From Haliea sp. (GTDB lineage: Bacteria > Pseudomonadota > Gammaproteobacteria > Pseudomonadales > Halieaceae): a DNA stretch of 64,000 nt. Where the stretch lies: the NCBI GenBank assembly GCA_016704305.1, contig JADJAL010000016.1, positions 62,001-126,000 on the forward strand. Reading direction: 5' to 3'. The position numbers and the translations under genes were made by a program. Of the stretch, positions 36,683-45,756 are shown piece by piece. A model generated the notes under the pieces. The model had not been told where the DNA came from and made no database searches. It worked only from the letters and a program-made list of their open reading frames with translations. Positions within the stretch are counted from its first letter, which is position 1. Each line of letters begins with the position of its first letter.

Positions 36683-37033
36683 CTAATCAGCCAATTCGGC
36701 AGAACTGATCAACATAACTCCGAGCGCAACGTAGTGCGTCAGATTCCAGTAAACCGCTATGGCAAATCCGCCGATAGCACCGATCAGGAATCCGTAAAAC
36801 ATCCCGATAAGCGCGCCGTACCAACTCACTTCGTAGCCAGGTAGATAATGGGCTAATGTACTCAGGTGAGGGCCAACCGGGTAACCCTCGGGAACTGTTT
36901 GCAGCAGGAGAATCGCAGTCGCGAGAAACAGCATCAACGCGCACAAAACGCCTGCTGCAACCGACATGGCGGGAACGTCCATTTTGGCAAAGACAGCCGA
37001 AAGTATTTCATGATCTCGAACTGGGCGATTCAT
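36683..37033 (-). CDS. Small membrane protein with one PGYxV repeat unit
   Basis: A 116-residue protein, start supported by AAAGGAGG eleven bases upstream. It has two spans (MSVAAGVLCALMLFLATAILLLQ type and GALIGMFYGFLIGAIGGFAIAVYW) joined by a loop ending LAHYLPGYEVSWYGALIG. That loop matches the two repeats of the next gene, so this is a one-unit relative. Family unknown to me. First gene of the run 36683, 36010, 34522. Confidence 0.72.
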   Translation of the reverse strand: MNRPVRDHEILSAVFAKMDVPAMSVAAGVLCALMLFLATAILLLQTVPEGYPVGPHLSTLAHYLPGYEVSWYGALIGMFYGFLIGAIGGFAIAVYWNLTHYVALGVMLISSAELAD

Positions 37034-37336
37034 CAGTCTTCTGGCCTCCTTTTATTCGCATGCTACTGAAGTATAGCCGGACCGTTGTAGTGATGCGCGA
37101 TAGAATCTACTTCCTTCGTAGAACTTCCATAGACGCTTGTACTCACCAACCAACGCTTTGTTACACCAGCTAATCTAGCCTATCCTTGGTCGAGACAATG
37201 ACATACTAGCAATCGAAAAAGAAGTTTTTGCGACACATATGAGACGTATATAGATACAATCTCTAGGGATTTGTGAATCAGGTCACGAAGACCCTACCTG
37301 GTGATCAAAGATGACGCCAGCTGACCCCGGATAGGG
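37034..37336. other. Intergenic stretch upstream of the PGYxV operon
   Basis: About 300 bp between trpS and the small PGYxV protein. It contains the ribosome binding site of that gene and presumably its promoter. I see no RNA gene or hairpin with a T-run and no convincing short gene. Confidence 0.5.
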
Positions 37337-38344
37337 CTAACGAATTGCCGCTATACCGACGGCGGCGCGAACTTTCTGCATGACTTTCACGCTATGTGCC
37401 CTGGCTCGCTCGGCACCCTGCAACAGGACATTTTCTATGTGTCCCGGATCATTAATCAAGCGCATGTAAATATCCCTCGCCTCGGCTAATTCATCGTTAA
37501 CCAGTTCAAACAATTGCCTTTTGGCTTCGCCCCAGGCAATTCCGTTTTCGAACTCCCGTCGCATACGCGCCGTTTCATCTGCGGACGCGAATGCAGCCCA
37601 CATCTGAAAGACAGTCGAATCGTCGGGATCTTTGGGCTCACCAGGCTGCAACAGATTGGTCTTGATTTTATTAATGGCTTTACGCAAAGCTGATTCCGGC
37701 AGGAATAGCGGGATGGTGTTGTGGTAACTTTTACTCATCTTGCGGCCATCTGTGCCTTGCAGGGTTGCCACATCCTCTCCGACGTCAGCCTCCGGCAAGG
37801 TAAAAATTTCTTCAAAGTTGTGATTGAAACGCTGTGCGATATCCCGTGCCATCTCCACGTGCTGGATTTGGTCTCGCCCGACAGGAATCTTGTGTGCGTT
37901 GAACATCAGAATGTCCGCTGCCATAAGTACCGGATAACTGAACAGACCCATTGTAATGGCAAAGTCGGCATCTTCTCCTGCCGCTTCATTCGCCTGCACG
38001 GCGGCTTTATACGCATGTGCGCGATTCATCAAACCCTTCGCGGCGTTGCAGCACAATATCCACGTCAATTCGGTGATCTCTTGAATGTCAGACTGCCGGT
38101 AGAATACGGTTTTGTCCGTATTCAATCCCAGTGCCAACCACGTCGCAGCAACCTCCTTGCTCGACTGGCGGATCAACGCGGGATCGCTGCATTTTATCAG
38201 CGCGTGGTAATCCGCGAGAAACAAGAATGACTCGACTGAATCGTCCTCTGAAGCTGCAATCGCGGGGCGAATGGCACCGACATAATTACCCAGATGAGGG
38301 GTGCCCGTGGTGGTGATGCCAGTAAGTACGCGCTGCTTTTCCAT
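37337..38344 (-). CDS. trpS: Tryptophanyl-tRNA synthetase
   Basis: A 335-residue class I synthetase. The HIGH-type motif is TPHLGNY near residue 15, and the KMSKS motif is GRKMSKSYHN near 203. Length fits the bacterial enzyme. It charges tRNA-Trp. It is a single gene, downstream of the PGYxV operon and upstream region of the M18 aminopeptidase, with no tight operon partner. Confidence 0.97.
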   Translation of the reverse strand: MEKQRVLTGITTTGTPHLGNYVGAIRPAIAASEDDSVESFLFLADYHALIKCSDPALIRQSSKEVAATWLALGLNTDKTVFYRQSDIQEITELTWILCCNAAKGLMNRAHAYKAAVQANEAAGEDADFAITMGLFSYPVLMAADILMFNAHKIPVGRDQIQHVEMARDIAQRFNHNFEEIFTLPEADVGEDVATLQGTDGRKMSKSYHNTIPLFLPESALRKAINKIKTNLLQPGEPKDPDDSTVFQMWAAFASADETARMRREFENGIAWGEAKRQLFELVNDELAEARDIYMRLINDPGHIENVLLQGAERARAHSVKVMQKVRAAVGIAAIR

Positions 38345-38490
38345 GGCTTTTTAGATATCCTCAAAAGGCGCCAATAATACTGGCATAACCTGCCAGTGGC
38401 TATCCTTCGAGGCCAGGGTTTCGTGCCCTCGACGCAACGGCTTGCGTGCCGCTTATGCAGACAACGGAGCACCTCGCATCGTCGGGGTGT

Positions 38491-39798
38491 TCAGCCTGCA
38501 CAAAGCGGCCCGGCGTGGTTGCAGAACCGTCGTAAAATCCGTGAAAGGTTCCAGGCATCCCGGGCGCCGGCCAATTCCCGGATTGAGTGCATTCCCAGTG
38601 TGGGAACACCGATATCCAGCGTGCGGATTCCAGTGACACCAGCGGTAATCGGGCCGACGGTACTGCCACAGGCCATATCATTGCGCACCACGAAGGACTG
38701 CACCGGCACCTCTTCCAGCGCAGCCAGCATCCGAAAGAACCCACTTGTTTCACTATTGGTCGCGTAACGCTGGCTCGCATTTACCTTGATCACCGGGCCG
38801 CTATTTAGCCGAGGGCCGTGATTTTCGTCGTGGCGGTCAGCGAAGTTAGGGTGTACCGCATGGGCATTATCGGCGGAGATTATCATTGAGCGCTCCGCCA
38901 GCGCAGCATAGTCGGAATGGCTGCCGGCCAGCCGATTGAGAACCGAGGCAAGCAGCGGCCCGTGCGCGCCCGACGTCGACAGACTGCCGACTTCCTCATG
39001 GTCATTGCAGATCAGCAGGCTGCTCACGGTCCCATCGGATTGCAGCAACGCCTGCAGGCCGGTGAAGCAACTCAGCAGGTTGTCCAGGCGGGCGGAAGCG
39101 ATAAACTCCTGATGCAAGCCGATCAGCGCGGGTGGCTGCGTATCGTAAAACGACAGTTCGTAGTCCAGTATTTGCTGCACCTCGCAATGAGGGTGCTCCT
39201 GCTGCACTCGCGCCTGCAGTAGCGCACGAAAATCCAGCTTCTGCTCGTCGGCAAGCTGGCCCAGCACCGGCACAATGGCAGTCTGCGGGTTGATCGCACG
39301 GCTGTTGTTCGCCTCGCGGTCGAGATGGATAGCGAGGCTGGGGATCGTCGCTATAGCGGCGCGAAAATCCACCAGCGCGACATATAACTTGCCCTGGTGC
39401 GACAGATAACTCACTCTGCCTGCGAGCGACAAATCACGATCAAACCAGGGATTGAGCAGCGCGCCGCCATACACCTGCACACCCAACTGGAACAAACCAT
39501 GCGAATGAAGTTCTGGCGTTGGCTTAACCATCAGACAAGGGCTATCGGTATGCGCGCCTATGATGCGCATTCCCGCCGCCGGTGGACTATCGCTGCCGGC
39601 AATAAAAGCCACCAGAGAACTGTCATTGCGCGTCAGGAAATACCTGCCGCCTGGCTTGAGCTGCCACTGGCTGTCATCCGCAAGGCGGATAAATCCTGCT
39701 GTCTTCAAACGGGCTGTCATTTGGTCAACAGCGTGAAATGGCGTGGTTGCCGCTGTCAGGAAACTGCACAACTGCTGGTTAAAGTCGTCCTGGTTCAT
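38491..39798 (-). CDS. apeB: M18 family aminopeptidase (ApeB-type)
   Basis: A 435-residue metallopeptidase from ATG 39798 (a longer in-frame start at 39837 would add 13 residues). Metal-binding segments are GAHTDSPCLMVKP (about residue 80), NDHEEVGS near 270, SADNAHAVHPNF near 320, and the C-terminal MHSIRELAG. The family removes N-terminal acidic or neutral residues from peptides in the cytoplasm. Confidence 0.94.
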   Translation of the reverse strand: MNQDDFNQQLCSFLTAATTPFHAVDQMTARLKTAGFIRLADDSQWQLKPGGRYFLTRNDSSLVAFIAGSDSPPAAGMRIIGAHTDSPCLMVKPTPELHSHGLFQLGVQVYGGALLNPWFDRDLSLAGRVSYLSHQGKLYVALVDFRAAIATIPSLAIHLDREANNSRAINPQTAIVPVLGQLADEQKLDFRALLQARVQQEHPHCEVQQILDYELSFYDTQPPALIGLHQEFIASARLDNLLSCFTGLQALLQSDGTVSSLLICNDHEEVGSLSTSGAHGPLLASVLNRLAGSHSDYAALAERSMIISADNAHAVHPNFADRHDENHGPRLNSGPVIKVNASQRYATNSETSGFFRMLAALEEVPVQSFVVRNDMACGSTVGPITAGVTGIRTLDIGVPTLGMHSIRELAGARDAWNLSRILRRFCNHAGPLCAG

Positions 39799-39802
39799 TT
39801 TT

Positions 39803-40066
39803 TCAACCTGTCGTATGTCTGGCTTCGATTCGATCAATCGTGCTGCATCCGCCGCACACGGTATCCCGCTGTATACCTACCGCACTGTTCGACCCAGCGC
39901 GATCTCCAAAAACTTTATACCTCATTCCAGCCAGAGCAGGTACACCACGAGCGTCAGTGCCCTGCAGGCGCGAAGGGAATAACAGGTGCGCAGAACTGGA
40001 AACCGGCAGGAACTCGGTAAACCCTTGTAACAGGGCGAGAACCACTGCCTGATCCAAATCGATCAT
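39803..40066 (-). pseudogene. uppP: Undecaprenyl-diphosphatase (UppP/BacA) remnant
   Basis: The first 35 residues, MIDLDQAVVLALLQGFTEFLPVSSSAHLL, are the UppP start with the SSSAH active-site segment. After PSRLQG the homology ends abruptly and 50 unrelated residues follow, far short of the usual 260-270. Another frame just there reads LTLVVYLLWLE and stops, which could be a C-terminal scrap. So most of the gene appears to have been lost in one event. The start overlaps the tsaB stop (ATGA). UppP recycles the lipid carrier for cell-wall synthesis; another copy or a PAP2-type enzyme would have to replace it. Confidence 0.7.
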
Positions 40067-40770
40067 GACTGCCTGCCTTGATCCGCAAGCTTCTTCCAGG
40101 AAATTTCGTCGCGCACGTACACCGGCTGAACCTCGCGCGCAACCTGGACTTCTCCACGACGAAACTTCTCCAATGCCAGCGGAATCATATCTCGCGCAGA
40201 AGGCAGCACATCAAGCGCATATGCCTGTACCCGCGCTCGGAGTGACGGCAGGAACTGCATCTGGAAATGACAACCACTGCCCACTGCAGACAGGGCGCCC
40301 TCCCCTGCTGGTGCCAGTTCGCCGGGGGCACAAGCCCAGGGACCGTCGCGCAGCACGGCCAAATCGCTCTCGTAGCTGTATACAGCGCTGTAGATTTCAT
40401 TGATCCGAGCATCCAGCGTACACAATACCGTGTCCTCGGCTGCTATCACGCCCAGTCGTAAAGCTGTCTGCGCCAGCACCGACAGCGTCGAAACAGCAAC
40501 AACAGGCAAACGACTACTGAAGGCCAGGCCTTGCGCGGCGCTGGCAGCAATACGCAATCCAGTGAAGGAACCGGGACCAGAGCCGTACGCAATGACTTCA
40601 ATGCCGTATTCCACCAGATTTCCACCTGGCAGCAAATCTTCAAGCATACTGAAGAACAACTGGCTGTGCTGTCGCGGTGCAATGACATGCCGCTCGTTGT
40701 ATTCCCCATTCAGGAATACCGCAACAGAGCACGCGTCCGTTGCCGTCTCTATCGCCAGAATTCCGGTCAT
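40063..40770 (-). CDS. tsaB: tRNA threonylcarbamoyladenosine biosynthesis protein TsaB
   Basis: A 235-residue protein with the ASKHA fold start ILAIETATDACSVAVF and GSGPGSFTGLRIAASAAQGLA near residue 65. TsaB scaffolds TsaD in the t6A modification of tRNA. Length is typical. It is upstream of, and overlaps by 4 bp, the uppP remnant. Confidence 0.95.
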   Translation of the reverse strand: MTGILAIETATDACSVAVFLNGEYNERHVIAPRQHSQLFFSMLEDLLPGGNLVEYGIEVIAYGSGPGSFTGLRIAASAAQGLAFSSRLPVVAVSTLSVLAQTALRLGVIAAEDTVLCTLDARINEIYSAVYSYESDLAVLRDGPWACAPGELAPAGEGALSAVGSGCHFQMQFLPSLRARVQAYALDVLPSARDMIPLALEKFRRGEVQVAREVQPVYVRDEISWKKLADQGRQS

Positions 40771-40952
40771 GCGCTGGTCGATGCCACAGTGAAGTCGATG
40801 GTGCGTCTCATAGTGAAACCAAAAGTGAAACCAACATTGAAGCCATATACCCTTTGCCCTACCAAACTGTTACGGTGACGCCCAGCAATTATCACACAGC
40901 TAGCTGAACGCAAGCACTACACTCAGACAATAATAGCCTTGGAAAGATAATT

Positions 40953-41525
40953 ATGACCTCGGCAAATAGTATTACCGGACTAATTCTGGCAGGTGGCGCA
41001 GGAAGACGTGTCGGGCATCGCGACAAAGGCCTGATCCACTGGCAGGGCAAACCTTTAATTGACCATGTCAGCGCAGCGCTGAAACCACAAGTTGCAGAGA
41101 TGCTTATCAGTTGTAACCGCAACTTCTCTTGCTACGAGAAATTCGCCTCGCACATCGTTGTCGACTCACGGCGAAACTTTCAGGGACCACTGGCGGGCCT
41201 GGAGGCGGCATCAGCTGCGATAGAAACTCAATTGCTGGTGGTCGTGAGCTGCGACATGCCGCACCTGCCCGGTGACCTGGTGGAGCGACTAATCGCGCCA
41301 CTATTGAATGTTGCCGATAACGCACCGGAAATAAGCTATGCGCACGACGGTATGCGAGCGCAGTATTTATGTGCGGGGTTGCGCAGGGACAGCCTGGCTT
41401 CCCTGCCGCATTTCCTCGACGAGGGCCACCGTGCTGTAAAGGACTGGTACAGGAGTCGTAACGCGGTTGCAGTCGACTTTTCCGATCAATATGCCTGCTT
41501 CAGGAACTACAACAGGCTCACGTAG
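40953..41525 (+). CDS. mobA: Molybdenum cofactor guanylyltransferase MobA
   Basis: A 190-residue nucleotidyltransferase. The N-terminal signature LAGGAGRRVGHRDKGLIHWQGKPLI binds GTP and metal; VVSCDMPHLPG is near residue 98. It attaches GMP to molybdopterin. It is divergent from tsaB and convergent with the histone-like gene, with a terminator between. Confidence 0.94.
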   Translation: MTSANSITGLILAGGAGRRVGHRDKGLIHWQGKPLIDHVSAALKPQVAEMLISCNRNFSCYEKFASHIVVDSRRNFQGPLAGLEAASAAIETQLLVVVSCDMPHLPGDLVERLIAPLLNVADNAPEISYAHDGMRAQYLCAGLRRDSLASLPHFLDEGHRAVKDWYRSRNAVAVDFSDQYACFRNYNRLT

Positions 41526-41573
41526 GCCATAGCGCCTTGTTCACCAGACTGCAAATCCAGATTTACGCGGCAC

Positions 41574-41608
41574 AATAAGAAAACCCGCTGAAATTGCTTT
41601 CAGCGGGT
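41574..41608 (-). terminator. Intrinsic terminator of the histone-like gene
   Basis: ACCCGCTGAAA at 41583-41593 and its complement at 41598-41608 form an 11-bp stem with a 4-base loop. On the minus strand it is followed by TTTCTTATT, so it terminates the histone-like gene; it may also stop mobA transcription from the other side, though without a good T-run. Confidence 0.85.
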
Positions 41609-41633
41609 CATTGATAAGCTTTGGTGCCCTATG

Positions 41634-41849
41634 CTATTTCGCTTTCGCTTTTGCCTTGGCTTTTGCTTTCGGCTTGGCTTTCGCTTTTGCCTTAGCTTTT
41701 GCTTTTGGCTTGGCTTTCGCTTTTGCCTTGGCCTTTGCTTTCGGCTTGGCTTTTGCCTTCACCTTGGCTTTTGCTTTTGGCTTGGCTTTTGCTTTTGGCT
41801 TAGCTTTCGCCTTCGGTTTTGCTACTGCTTTCTTTTTAGCTGTTGCCAT
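41634..41849 (-). CDS. Histone H1-like lysine/alanine-rich DNA-binding protein
   Basis: A 71-residue protein from ATG 41849: a short MATAKKKAVAKP start, then almost only repeated K-A-K-P-K-A units to the C-terminus. This resembles the C-terminal tail of AlgP and other bacterial histone H1-like proteins that bind and compact DNA non-specifically. The coding DNA is a tandem array of about 30-bp units, a possible hotspot for copy-number change. It has its own terminator and about 190 bp upstream before adk. Confidence 0.85.
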   Translation of the reverse strand: MATAKKKAVAKPKAKAKPKAKAKPKAKAKVKAKAKPKAKAKAKAKAKPKAKAKAKAKAKPKAKAKAKAKAK

Positions 41850-42040
41850 TATGTTTCTCTCCAGACGGTTGATAAAGGTACCGCGAGTCCAAAAATAGCA
41901 ACAATGCAATACAGATACAATAAAATAAATTGTAGAAAATACGCATCTCTGTTTCGCACTTGGTTGTTCTTATTTTGAAAATGGAAACCAGATGGAGGCT
42001 ACTTCATTTCGCTTTTATCACTTTTATAATCAGCGTTGTG

Positions 42041-42688
42041 TCAGGATTTCAACGCAGCAATGAGTGCGCTGCGAATATCTTCAACGCTGCCAACACCCAT
42101 AATTTTGTGATAGCGCGGCGCAGAAATACCCTGCATATTCCGATAAAAATCGATAAGCGGGCTGGTTTGCTCGGCATAGACAGTCAATCGCTTGCGCACT
42201 GTTTCTTCAGTGTCATCATCGCGTTGCACCAGAGGCTCACCTGTCTCATCATCCAGGCCCTCAGCTTTTGGTTTGTTGAACAGCACGTGATAGACACGAC
42301 CTGAACCGGGATGAACTCGACGACCACTCAACCGAGCGACTATCTCTTCGTCATCGACGGCGATCTCCACAACATGATCAAGCGTGACTCCGGCATCAAC
42401 CATTGCCTGAGCCTGCGGAATAGTACGGGGGAAGCCATCGAACAAAAAACCTTTGGCGCAATCCTGCTCGCGAATGCGGTCTTTTACCAAGCCAATAATA
42501 ATATCATCCGACACTAATCCGCCGGCATCCATAACCTTTTTCGCTTGCAGGCCTAATTCTGTTTGCGCTTTTACTGCCGCACGCAACATATCGCCGGTGG
42601 AAATCTGGGGTATGTTGAATTCATCGCATATGAACTTGGCCTGCGTACCTTTCCCTGCACCTGGCGCACCTAACAGGATCAATCGCAT
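42041..42688 (-). CDS. adk: Adenylate kinase
   Basis: A 215-residue kinase with the P-loop GAPGAGKGTQAKF near residue 7 and the lid region RRVHPGSGRVYHVLFN. It balances AMP, ADP and ATP. Standard long-type bacterial enzyme. Upstream is mazG, about 100 bp away on the same strand. Confidence 0.97.
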   Translation of the reverse strand: MRLILLGAPGAGKGTQAKFICDEFNIPQISTGDMLRAAVKAQTELGLQAKKVMDAGGLVSDDIIIGLVKDRIREQDCAKGFLFDGFPRTIPQAQAMVDAGVTLDHVVEIAVDDEEIVARLSGRRVHPGSGRVYHVLFNKPKAEGLDDETGEPLVQRDDDTEETVRKRLTVYAEQTSPLIDFYRNMQGISAPRYHKIMGVGSVEDIRSALIAALKS

Positions 42689-42790
42689 TTGAAAACTACC
42701 TCAGTAAAATCGTGCGACACGTAAACATTACTATCGTCGCGTGAATCGGGAAGATGGAAGCGCGATAACCATACACAGCGGAAGAAAAGG

Positions 42791-43621
42791 TTACAAGCCC
42801 GGTTCATTATCAATCAAATCCCCTTTAGCCTCGCGCCACAAGGCGTCGAATCGAGCTTCGTCCAGGCTCGCGAGGTCTATGCCCGACTGCGCCGCCAGGG
42901 TTTCCATGGTGCGAAATCGCCGCTCGAATTTGTTGGTGGCCACGCGCAGGCTTTTCTCAGCATCCTGATCAAGGTGCCGCGCGAGATTGACGCAGGTAAA
43001 TAGAACATCGCCAATTTCATCGGCGATTGCGTTTGTCTCCTGCAGGGAGATCGCGTGACGCAGTTCATCCAACTCTTCCTGCAGCTTATCCACAACGGAA
43101 AGTGTATCCGTCCAATCAAAGTTGAGTTGGGCTGCACGCTTTTGCACTTTCTGTGCGCGGGATAACGCTGGCAGTGCAAGGGGGATATCGGCCATCGCAC
43201 CAGACTGGCTGCGGGTGTTGCGCTCAAGTTGCTTGATCTCCTCCCAGGTGCGCTTGACGTCATCCACGGAACTGCGCATGGCGGACCTGCCTTCTAACTG
43301 CCCCTGGAAAAACACGTGCGGGTGTCGGCGGATCAGTTTCTCCACCAGCGTGCTTACGATCGTGTCGAAAGAAAATAGATCCTGTTCTTTGCCTAACTGC
43401 GCGTAGAAAACCACCTGGAAGAGCACATCCCCAAGCTCCTCGCCAACATGCTCGTAGTCCCCCTCCTCTATGGCCTGCACAAGCTCATAACATTCTTCCA
43501 GGGTGGAGGGCACGATGCTGTTGAAATCCTGATCCAGGTCCCACGGGCAGCCGGTGTCGGGATCGCGCAGCCGTTGCATGACGCGCAATAAATCGGAGAA
43601 GGTGAATCGGGCGACGTTCAA
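42791..43621 (-). CDS. mazG: Nucleoside triphosphate pyrophosphohydrolase MazG
   Basis: A 276-residue protein with two MazG domains. The first carries EECYELVQAIEEGDYEHVGEELGDVL, the acidic metal-binding helix set. It hydrolyses NTPs and lowers cellular ppGpp stress effects in E. coli. As in Pseudomonas and E. coli it follows relA directly (10 bp). Confidence 0.95.
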   Translation of the reverse strand: MNVARFTFSDLLRVMQRLRDPDTGCPWDLDQDFNSIVPSTLEECYELVQAIEEGDYEHVGEELGDVLFQVVFYAQLGKEQDLFSFDTIVSTLVEKLIRRHPHVFFQGQLEGRSAMRSSVDDVKRTWEEIKQLERNTRSQSGAMADIPLALPALSRAQKVQKRAAQLNFDWTDTLSVVDKLQEELDELRHAISLQETNAIADEIGDVLFTCVNLARHLDQDAEKSLRVATNKFERRFRTMETLAAQSGIDLASLDEARFDALWREAKGDLIDNEPGL

Positions 43622-43631
43622 GGGTGGCTAC

Positions 43632-45742
43632 TCAATCTGACACCCGGGCGACGGACACCACGTTCTTGAGTCTATCGATACGCTGCAGAATTTTGGATAG
43701 CGAACCGAGATCCGGCACTTCCACGCGCAGACGCATAGTCGCAAAATGGGTCTGCTTGTTCGTCTGTGTGTTGATCGTCAGGACATTGATCCTGGCGTTG
43801 GCGAACAGGCTGGTGATATCGCGCAACAGCCCCTGGCGATCATACGCTTCTATCGCCACATCCACTTCATAGTTGTCCTCGGCCGATTCACCCCATTCGA
43901 TTTCAACAACGCGAACGGAAACACTTTCCTGCAGCTTGACCAACTTTGCGCAGTCGGCACGGTGGACGCTCACTCCCCTGGCTTTGGTGACGTAACCGAC
44001 TATTGCATCGCCGGGCAGCGGCTTGCAGCAGCCGGCCATGTGCGTATGAAGATTGCCAACGCCGCGCACGGCGACATGGTTGCGATGGCTATTGCCCAAC
44101 ACGGCATGCAGGCGCACGTGGCGCTCAGGCGCCCTGTTCAGCAGCCCTTGCGCGACATTCAACACCTGGGCGGAGGTCAGGTCGCCCGCGCCGACTGCGG
44201 CGAACATATCCTCCACCGTATTCAACTGCAACTTCCTGGCAATACGCTGATAGTCGACACTGGTCAGCGCCAGGCGTTTGAATTCCTTTTCCAACAGGTG
44301 GCGACCGGAGTCGATATTGTCCTCTCTTGCCTGCGACTTGAACCAGTACTGGACTTTGGCCCTGGCGCGCGATGTTTTCAGATACCCGAGGCCCGGTTGC
44401 AGCCAGTCGCGCCTTGGCCGCGCCTCACCGCTGGTCAATATCTCAACCCTCTCACCCGTCTGCAGCTGATACGTCAGCGGAACGATGGAGCCATTCACTT
44501 TTGCGCCGCGACAGCGGTGGCCAATCTCTGTATGCACGTGGTAGGCGAAATCCAGCGGCGTGGCGCCGTACGCCAGATTGACCACATCGCCATCGGGTGT
44601 GAACGCGTACACCCTGTCCTGCGCGACACTGAAACTGAATTGCTCGGCGACACCGCGCGCGTCGCCGGTCTCCTCGTGCCAATCGAGTACCTGACGCAAC
44701 CAGGCGATTTTCTCTTCATAGGTACTGGCTAACCCGCTTTCCGCGTCCGAGCCCTTGTAGCGCCAGTGGGCACATACCCCCAGCTCGGCCTCGTTGTCCA
44801 TGTTTTCAGTGCGTATCTGCACCTCCAGCGCCTTGCCTTCGGGCCCGACCACGGCAGTATGCAGGGAGCGATAGCCGTTCTCCTTGGGGTTGGCAATGTA
44901 ATCGTCGAATTCGTTGGGGATATTGCGCCACAGGCTGTGCACCAGACCCAGCGTGGCGTAGCAGTCCTTGATTTCCGGCACGAGGATGCGGACAGCACGA
45001 ATGTCATAGACCTGCGAAAAGCCGATGCCCTTGCGCTGCATTTTTCGCCAGATACTGTAAATATGCTTGGCACGCCCGACAATTTTGAACTGCAAGCCAG
45101 CCCGGCGCAGCACTTCCGTGAGTTCTTCCGTCACTTTCGCAATGAAACGATCCCGCTCCAGGCGCTTGCCATCCAGCAGGCGAGCAATCTTGCGATAGGA
45201 TTCCGCGTAGGTATAGCGGAAGGAGAGATCCTCCAGCTCCCACTTCAAATGGCCGATACCGAGCCGGTGTGCCAGCGGTGCGTAGACGTCAAACACTTCC
45301 TGGCCGATCTGACGCCTGCGCTCTTCATCCTCCTTCACCGAGCGAATCGCGCAGGTGCGCTCCGCCAGCTTTATCAGCGCCACGCGCACGTCATCGACGA
45401 GGTGGTCACGGCATCGCCAAACTGCGTTCGCACCTGCTCCGCGTCAAGCCTGCCTTCGCGTACCGCGCGGTAGAGAACACCGGCCAGCAGGCAGTCCAGG
45501 TCAACATGCAAATCCGCGAGGATAATCGAGATATCGAGACCTGCGACCAGGCAATTGGACTCACGCGCCCAGTCGCCTGCGTCTGCTGCCGGCAGTTGCT
45601 GCGCCTCTCGCACCAACTCGCATGCCTGCAGGAGGCGCGCGCTGTCAGCGCCTTCCAGCACCAGTGGCAACTGAGCCAGCCACTGTTCAAGATCGATTGC
45701 GCCCTGGGCGTCGATCAGGGTTTGTTGACGAACCTGAACCAT
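43632..45742 (-). pseudogene. relA: RelA (ppGpp synthetase), internal loss and frameshift in HD-like domain
   Basis: The N-terminus (45374-45742) reads MVQVRQQTLIDAQGAIDLEQ to QFGDAVT, then runs into a stop. The rest (43632-45389 region) begins in another frame at DDVRVALIKLAERTCAIR and contains the synthetase domain (PNEFDDYIANPKENGYRSLH), TGS, and ACT domains. Other RelA proteins have about 45 more residues between these points, including the RMAAIS and ENLRKMLVAM segments. So about 130-140 bp seem missing and the frame is lost. The missing part lies in the inactive HD domain. If real, full-length RelA is not made, though a synthetase fragment might be. Confidence 0.85.
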
Positions 45743-45756
45743 GGCGACAGAGTCCC

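Noticed and set aside
41640..41820. Short regular repeats that could look like a CRISPR array
   Set aside because: They are in-frame codons for K-A-K-P-K-A; there are no unique spacers and no cas genes.
43746..44732. 328-codon plus-strand frame
   Set aside because: Antisense to relA; no ribosome binding site or domain.
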